A stretch of DNA of 64,000 bases from Hymenobacter sp. 5317J-9 (lineage in GTDB: Bacteria > Bacteroidota > Bacteroidia > Cytophagales > Hymenobacteraceae). Positions within the stretch are counted from its first letter, which is position 1. Each line of letters opens with the position of its first letter. Both the position numbers and the translations under genes were made by a program. The stretch covers positions 3,472,001 to 3,536,000 of the forward strand of contig NZ_CP095050.1 of NCBI RefSeq assembly GCF_022921075.1. The letters run 5' to 3'. This document shows positions 59,934-64,000 of this stretch, piece after piece. The notes under the pieces are model-generated. The model was not told the origin of the DNA. It saw nothing but the letters and a program-made list of their open reading frames with translations, and ran no database searches.

Positions 59934-62069
59934 TTAAAACCGCCAGCCCAGTTGCGCGCCGGCGTACCAAGCCCGGCCCGGCGCCGGCTGGAAGTAGCGC
60001 CCGCCGAAGGCATTCAGGTCGTTGCCGAGGCTGTAGCGCCGGTCGGTGGCGTTGTCGAGGCCGGCGTAAAGGTTGGTGTCGAGGCGGCCGCTGAAGGTGC
60101 GCCGCCAGCCGCCGCGGGCGCCGAAAACCCAGTAGCCCGGCGCGGTTTCGGTATTGGCATCGGTGAGCACCACGCGGGCCTGGTGGCCGAGGTTGGGGCT
60201 GAAGTAGAAGCCGTGGCGCTCGCTGAAATCGAGGCCGGCGCTGAGGGTGTGGGGCGTGGTGCCGGTGAGGCGATTGCCGCCCAGGTCCTGCCCGCCGCTG
60301 GCGTAGCTGCCAAAACGGAAGTCGTTGTAGGCGTAGCTGGCCCAGGCGCGCAGGCCCGTGTCTTCCTGCGGAGGCATTCTTTTCGTTGAGTCGCGATACG
60401 TCACGCTCGTCACCCTGCGCTGCTGCCACACCCAGCCGCTGAGGGCCGCTTCGAGGCCGCGCTGGTGGGTGCTGCCCGTGTTGCGAAACACGACCACGCC
60501 CTGGTCGGTGGTGCTGCTGACGATAGTTTCGCGCAGCTCCAGGTCGAACAGATTGAGCTCGTAGCGCAGCCGGTTGTTGAAGAAATTGCCGCGGGCGCCC
60601 AGCTCGTAGCTGGTGCCGCGCTCGGCTTGCAAGTCCTCGTTCAGCCGGCCATCGGAGGTGCGCACCTCATCGGTGGTGGGGGGCGAGAAGCCGAGGCTCA
60701 CGCTGCCGTATACCGACAGCCCGGCGCCCAGCTCGCGCAGCAGCGCCACCCGCGGCGACAGCACCGGCCGGAAACTGCGGCTGATGTCGTAGCTAGCGGG
60801 GGCCGGCGCGGGCAGGCTGCTACTCACCCGCGCGATGCCGTAGCGCAGGCGGTTGTAGCTGCTGGCCACCGTGAGCAGCAGCCGGGCCGGCAACTCGTAG
60901 TCGGCCTGCACGAAGGCGAAGCCGGTGCTGGTGGTGATTTCGTCGTCGTAGCGCAGGGTGCCCGGCGTGCCGGCCTGGTTCTGGTAGCTGCGCCCGTTGG
61001 CGAAGCCGACCTGCGCCTCGGCCCCGCCTTGCAGCCGCAGCGTGCGCCCGCCCAGCGCGGTGCGGTAGCGCAGGGCCGTGCGCCCGCCCAGCCCCAGCCC
61101 GGTATTGCGCTCGTAGTCGGTCAGGGAGGCGGTGCGCACGGCCGTGCCGCTGCCGTAGCCGGTGGTTTCCAGCTGCAGCCGTTCGGTGAAGCGGTATTCG
61201 TGGGTGAGGCCCAGCAGGCCGGTGCGCGAGGCGTAGAAGGCCCGCTGGGCCACCTGGCCGAGCACGGTGGCCGTGCCGGGGCGCGCCTGCTGCGGGTCGG
61301 CCTCGAACTGGGCCCGGGTGAGGCCGCCGGGCAGCTGGTAGCTGATGTCAGTATACAGCAGGTGCGCGGACAAGGTGGCTTTGGGCGAGGTCACGGTGCG
61401 CACGTCCAGCGCAAACGCGTCGCGCTGCAGGGCGCTTTGCTGGCGGTAGCCGTCCAGCTCCTGGTGGGCATACTGGGCGCGCACGCTGCTGGTGGCGCTG
61501 CCCGTTTCGGCCGTGATGGTGCTGCGACGCAGGCCGTAGCTGCCCACGGTGGCGCCCGCGGCCACCCGGCTGGTGCCGGCCACTACCTCGGGCGTGCCGA
61601 AGAGGGCCACGCCGCCCGTGCCGGCCCCGTACACGCTGCCGGCCGGGCCTTTCAGCACTTCGAGCCGACCGATGAAGGCGGGGTCGAGCAGATTGAGCGG
61701 GGTGCTGCCGCCGGCTTCGGTGAAGGGAATGCCGTTGTAGTACACTTTCACGTTGCGCACCCCGAAGGGCGAGCGCAGCGTGCTGCCCCGGATGCTGAGC
61801 CGGTAGCTGGCCGTGGCGCGCTCCTCCAGCCGCACGCCGGGCAGGGTGTTCACGGCCTGGGTGAGGGCGGCGGGGTTGAACTGCTGAATGGTGCGGGCCT
61901 CGAGCACGCCCACGGCCGCTGCCGTGCGCCGCAGCGGCAGCCGCTGGCCGTAACCCGTGACGGTGGCCTCGGGCAGGGCCACAGCGCGGGCGGTATCGGC
62001 GGGCGTTTGGGCGCGGGCGGGCAGCAATGGCAGCCCAAGCAGCAGCAGAAACAGGGAGCGGGAAGACAT
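59934..62069 (-). CDS. TonB-dependent outer membrane receptor (siderophore/metal type)
   Basis: 711 residues. Signal peptide (SRSLFLLLLGLPLLPARAQ); plug domain (ALPEATVTGYGQRLPLRRTA, AVNTLPGVRLEERATASYRL, SIRGSTLRSPFGVRNVKVYY, EVLKGPAGSVYGAGTGGVAL); 22-strand barrel ending in WRF. It has no SusC-type N-terminal domain and no STN domain, so it belongs to the classical receptor group for siderophores, haem or metals. The substrate cannot be named. ATG 62069 begins the signal peptide. Confidence 0.92.
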   Translation of the reverse strand: MSSRSLFLLLLGLPLLPARAQTPADTARAVALPEATVTGYGQRLPLRRTAAAVGVLEARTIQQFNPAALTQAVNTLPGVRLEERATASYRLSIRGSTLRSPFGVRNVKVYYNGIPFTEAGGSTPLNLLDPAFIGRLEVLKGPAGSVYGAGTGGVALFGTPEVVAGTSRVAAGATVGSYGLRRSTITAETGSATSSVRAQYAHQELDGYRQQSALQRDAFALDVRTVTSPKATLSAHLLYTDISYQLPGGLTRAQFEADPQQARPGTATVLGQVAQRAFYASRTGLLGLTHEYRFTERLQLETTGYGSGTAVRTASLTDYERNTGLGLGGRTALRYRTALGGRTLRLQGGAEAQVGFANGRSYQNQAGTPGTLRYDDEITTSTGFAFVQADYELPARLLLTVASSYNRLRYGIARVSSSLPAPAPASYDISRSFRPVLSPRVALLRELGAGLSVYGSVSLGFSPPTTDEVRTSDGRLNEDLQAERGTSYELGARGNFFNNRLRYELNLFDLELRETIVSSTTDQGVVVFRNTGSTHQRGLEAALSGWVWQQRRVTSVTYRDSTKRMPPQEDTGLRAWASYAYNDFRFGSYASGGQDLGGNRLTGTTPHTLSAGLDFSERHGFYFSPNLGHQARVVLTDANTETAPGYWVFGARGGWRRTFSGRLDTNLYAGLDNATDRRYSLGNDLNAFGGRYFQPAPGRAWYAGAQLGWRF

Positions 62070-62203
62070 AAAGGAAAGGGCGTGACGACGCAGACCAGCG
62101 GAGTACGCAAATTGTTGGGCAGGCACGAAATATTTTAAGTTGGCATTGCAAATGCGGGGGGGGTATATATTCGGCCCATCGTTCCTTATCTACCCTAACG
62201 GCG

Positions 62204-62974
62204 ATGCTTAAAACTCCCTTTCCCGCGCTGGCCTTGCTGGGCAGCGCCCTGCTCGTGGCCGCCTGCCACCGCGACACGCCCACGCCCGAGCCCGACCCCT
62301 GCCTGGGCCTCAAAGCCAACCCGCTCGCCTTCCGCTTTCTGGAAAACTACGGCACGCCCACCCCCGACACGGCCTTCACCAAGCAAACCATCAGCTTTGA
62401 AGCCCCCGGCGCGCCCTACACCAGCTACGAGTGGCGGGTGGGCACCGACCCGCGTGTGTTCACCACGCGCAAGTTTGGGTTGTTTTTTCCCGAGGCGGCC
62501 ACCGGCACCTACGCCGTGCGCCTGATTGCCACCCGCCCGCCCAACACCCGCTGCTTTGCCAAAGACGACGGCGTGGACACCCTGACCCAGGTGCTGACCC
62601 TGGTGAACCGCACCCAGCGGCGGGCCGTCATCTACGGCAAGTTTCTGGGCAGCAACACCGACGCTCCGCGCGACACGTTCACCATTCGCGTGTTTCAGGC
62701 CCCCGATTTCCACCAGCCCAACGACCCGCTGGCTGCTCCCTACGACTACCTGCGCAACCTGGGCCGCAGCTGCCAGTCGCCCTATTTCGGCATCGGCCTG
62801 ACCTGGCGCGGCATCAACTTTAATTACGGCGGCAACGACTTCAATTGTCTGACGGAAACAGGCACGGGCTACCTCACCACGCGCGACTCGATTCGCGTCG
62901 ACTACTCGCAGTTCGAGTCTGACCAGTCCCTCAAGCGCGTGAGCCGCGTGTTCAAGGGGCGGCGCGTGCGCTAG
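62204..62974 (+). CDS. Lipoprotein of unknown function
   Basis: 256 residues. Lipobox LLGSALLVAACHRD followed by a beta-rich domain with TISFEAPGAPYTSYEWRVGT and FFPEAATGTYAVRLIATRPP, which looks like a PKD/Ig-type fold, then a Cys-containing C-terminal part. Divergent from the TonB receptor across 134 bp, so it may be a surface partner of that receptor. No family name. Confidence 0.7.
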   Translation: MLKTPFPALALLGSALLVAACHRDTPTPEPDPCLGLKANPLAFRFLENYGTPTPDTAFTKQTISFEAPGAPYTSYEWRVGTDPRVFTTRKFGLFFPEAATGTYAVRLIATRPPNTRCFAKDDGVDTLTQVLTLVNRTQRRAVIYGKFLGSNTDAPRDTFTIRVFQAPDFHQPNDPLAAPYDYLRNLGRSCQSPYFGIGLTWRGINFNYGGNDFNCLTETGTGYLTTRDSIRVDYSQFESDQSLKRVSRVFKGRRVR

Positions 62975-63088
62975 TAACTGCTGGGCTTGCTTTTTTCATT
63001 GGTTTCGGCATTACGTCGGTGGTGCCTCATCCGGACTTGGCAAGCGGCCTAGCCTGCGTTATTTTGAGGGCTGTTCGTACATAGTCCC

Positions 63089-63643
63089 ATGCCCGCCCTC
63101 CCGCCCGACCTGCGCCGCGCCCTTTTCAACCTGCCGGAGCGAGAAAAAGACCAACTCCTGGCCCGCCTCGTGGCCCTCGACCCCGTCCTGACCGAGCAGT
63201 TGGCTTTCCGCCTGCTGGAAGGCCCCGATGCGCTGGAAACCCGCCGCGCCGCCCTGCGCGCCCAGGTCGACGACCCCGTGCGCGGCTACCACCAAACGCC
63301 CAACGACCTGCTTGTGATACTGCGGCAGCTACAGGCCCGGCTGGCCTACCACGCCAAGATTACCGACGATGCTTTTGGCGAAGTGGAACTGAGCTGGCGG
63401 CTGCTGGCCAACGTGTTTCGGCACCAGGCCGAGGTAACGGCCCGCCTACACGGCCCCACCCAGCCGCTGCTGCAACACCTCACCAAGCGCACCCACGAGG
63501 CCCTGAAACAAACCGCCCGGCTGCACGAGGACTACCATGTGGAGCTGGCCGACGCCGCCAACACCGTATTGGCCGCCTTATGGCAGTCGGGTGCCGCGCC
63601 GCTGGCCCGCGAGGCCGGGCTGCCGCGCCAGTGGCCAGCTTAG
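63089..63643 (+). CDS. Protein of unknown function, helical
   Basis: 184 residues, mostly predicted helix: LRRALFNLPEREKDQLLARL, VALDPVLTEQLAFRLLEGPD, then HQTPNDLLVILRQLQARLAY, HAKITDDAFGEVELSWRLL. No signal peptide or motif. Codon use is like that of neighbours. It may be a structural or adaptor protein; nothing more can be said. Confidence 0.65.
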   Translation: MPALPPDLRRALFNLPEREKDQLLARLVALDPVLTEQLAFRLLEGPDALETRRAALRAQVDDPVRGYHQTPNDLLVILRQLQARLAYHAKITDDAFGEVELSWRLLANVFRHQAEVTARLHGPTQPLLQHLTKRTHEALKQTARLHEDYHVELADAANTVLAALWQSGAAPLAREAGLPRQWPA

Positions 63644-63652
63644 GCGCTTGCG

Positions 63653-64000
63653 CTAGCGCAGCCGAAAGCTGATGGGCAGCGTTTGCTGCACCCGCACCGG
63701 CTGGCCGTGCTGCCGACCGGGCGTCCACCAGGGCATGAGGCGCACAAGGCGCAGGGCCTCCTCGTCGAGGCCGGCCCCGATGCCTTTCACCACTTCTACG
63801 TCGCGAATGCGGCCTTCTTCGTCCACCACAAACCGCACGTAGACCGTGCCCGACAGGTTGAGCCGCTCGGCCTCGGGCGGGTAGCGGGTTTTGGCGCTGA
63901 GGTAGCGGCGGAAGGCTTCTTCGCCGCCCGGAAAGGCCGGCATCAGTTCGGCGTAGGCCAGCACGGCCGGCGGCGTGGCTTCGGCAGCTGGCGGGACGGT
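63653..64000 (-). CDS. TonB C-terminal domain protein (energy transducer), partial
   Basis: The gene runs off the right edge; ~115 C-terminal residues are visible. The TonB C-terminal fold is recognised by FPGGEEAFRRYLSAKTRYPP, LSGTVYVRFVVDEEGRIRDV, VVKGIGAGLDEEALRLVRLM, PWWTPGRQHGQPVRV. This family links proton motive force to outer membrane receptors, or in Bacteroidota forms part of larger sensor or M56-peptidase proteins. The N-terminus is outside the window. Confidence 0.88.
   Translation of the reverse strand, partial: TVPPAAEATPPAVLAYAELMPAFPGGEEAFRRYLSAKTRYPPEAERLNLSGTVYVRFVVDEEGRIRDVEVVKGIGAGLDEEALRLVRLMPWWTPGRQHGQPVRVQQTLPISFRLR

Overview
The window looks like chromosomal DNA of a high-GC member of the Bacteroidota, most likely Hymenobacter or a close relative (Cytophagales). 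This rests on family content and signals: a CcoN-CcoO fusion, a SusC/SusD pair with its sigma factor and FecR, a secreted nuclease with a type IX secretion tail, -7 promoter boxes of the TAnnTTTG type, and start sites without Shine-Dalgarno sequences. No rRNA, CRISPR array or prophage is visible. The species is inferred, not shown.

Layout. 1-8.0 kb: cbb3 oxidase and its assembly factors (ccoI end, ccoS, ccoNO, ccoQ, a small membrane protein, ccoP, ccoG, ccoH, a TauE/SafE-like membrane protein). 8.1-13.2 kb: Usp, hemF, a PfkB kinase, a zinc alcohol dehydrogenase and another Usp, ending in an IS5-type insertion sequence (13228-14021). 14.1-19.2 kb (minus): PEP synthase followed by mlaE, mlaF and mlaD. 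19.4-25.1 kb (minus): two tiny proteins, three Usp genes and a P-type ATPase. 25.1-34.5 kb (minus): L,D-transpeptidase, SERCA-like ATPase, D-lactate dehydrogenase, a DUF6544-like protein, an amidohydrolase and an MBL-fold ribonuclease; a sixth Usp diverges at 34.6 kb. 35.5-45.5 kb: mostly housekeeping and stress genes (LLM oxidoreductase, VOC dioxygenase with a Crp/Fnr regulator, tRNA-Arg, Ohr, sucC, GH113-like, LolD-like, lipoprotein). 45.7-52.7 kb: ECF sigma, FecR, SusC, SusD. 53-64 kb: RecQ, rhodanese, secreted endonuclease, acetyltransferase, TonB receptor, lipoprotein and small unknowns.

Main observation. Roughly 1-35 kb reads as one low-oxygen/energy-stress island. Its transcription units carry a shared, strictly spaced promoter design: a Crp/Fnr-type palindrome (core CTGA-N6-TCAG), a degenerate second copy exactly 22 bp downstream, then a -7 box (xAnnTTTG) a further 33 bp downstream. 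This occurs before ccoNO, the PfkB operon, ppsA, the 25-kb Usp/ATPase operon and the 34.6-kb Usp gene. Single-site versions lie 34 bp from the -7 box before the TauE-like gene and the MBL gene. The spacing puts the sites near -41 and -63. The gene content (high-affinity oxidase, fermentation enzymes, Usp proteins, PfkB, cation ATPases) resembles Fnr/Anr and DosR regulons by function, but I know of no description of this promoter geometry.

Other points. Three reading frames (ccoS, the ccoNO start, the gene near 59 kb) are each broken by what looks like one missing C, suggesting base-calling errors. A palindromic ~100-bp repeat occurs four times. The IS sits exactly in a usp stop codon and preserves it. 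A separate Crp/Fnr regulator has a different palindrome placed at the activator position of the neighbouring dioxygenase gene.
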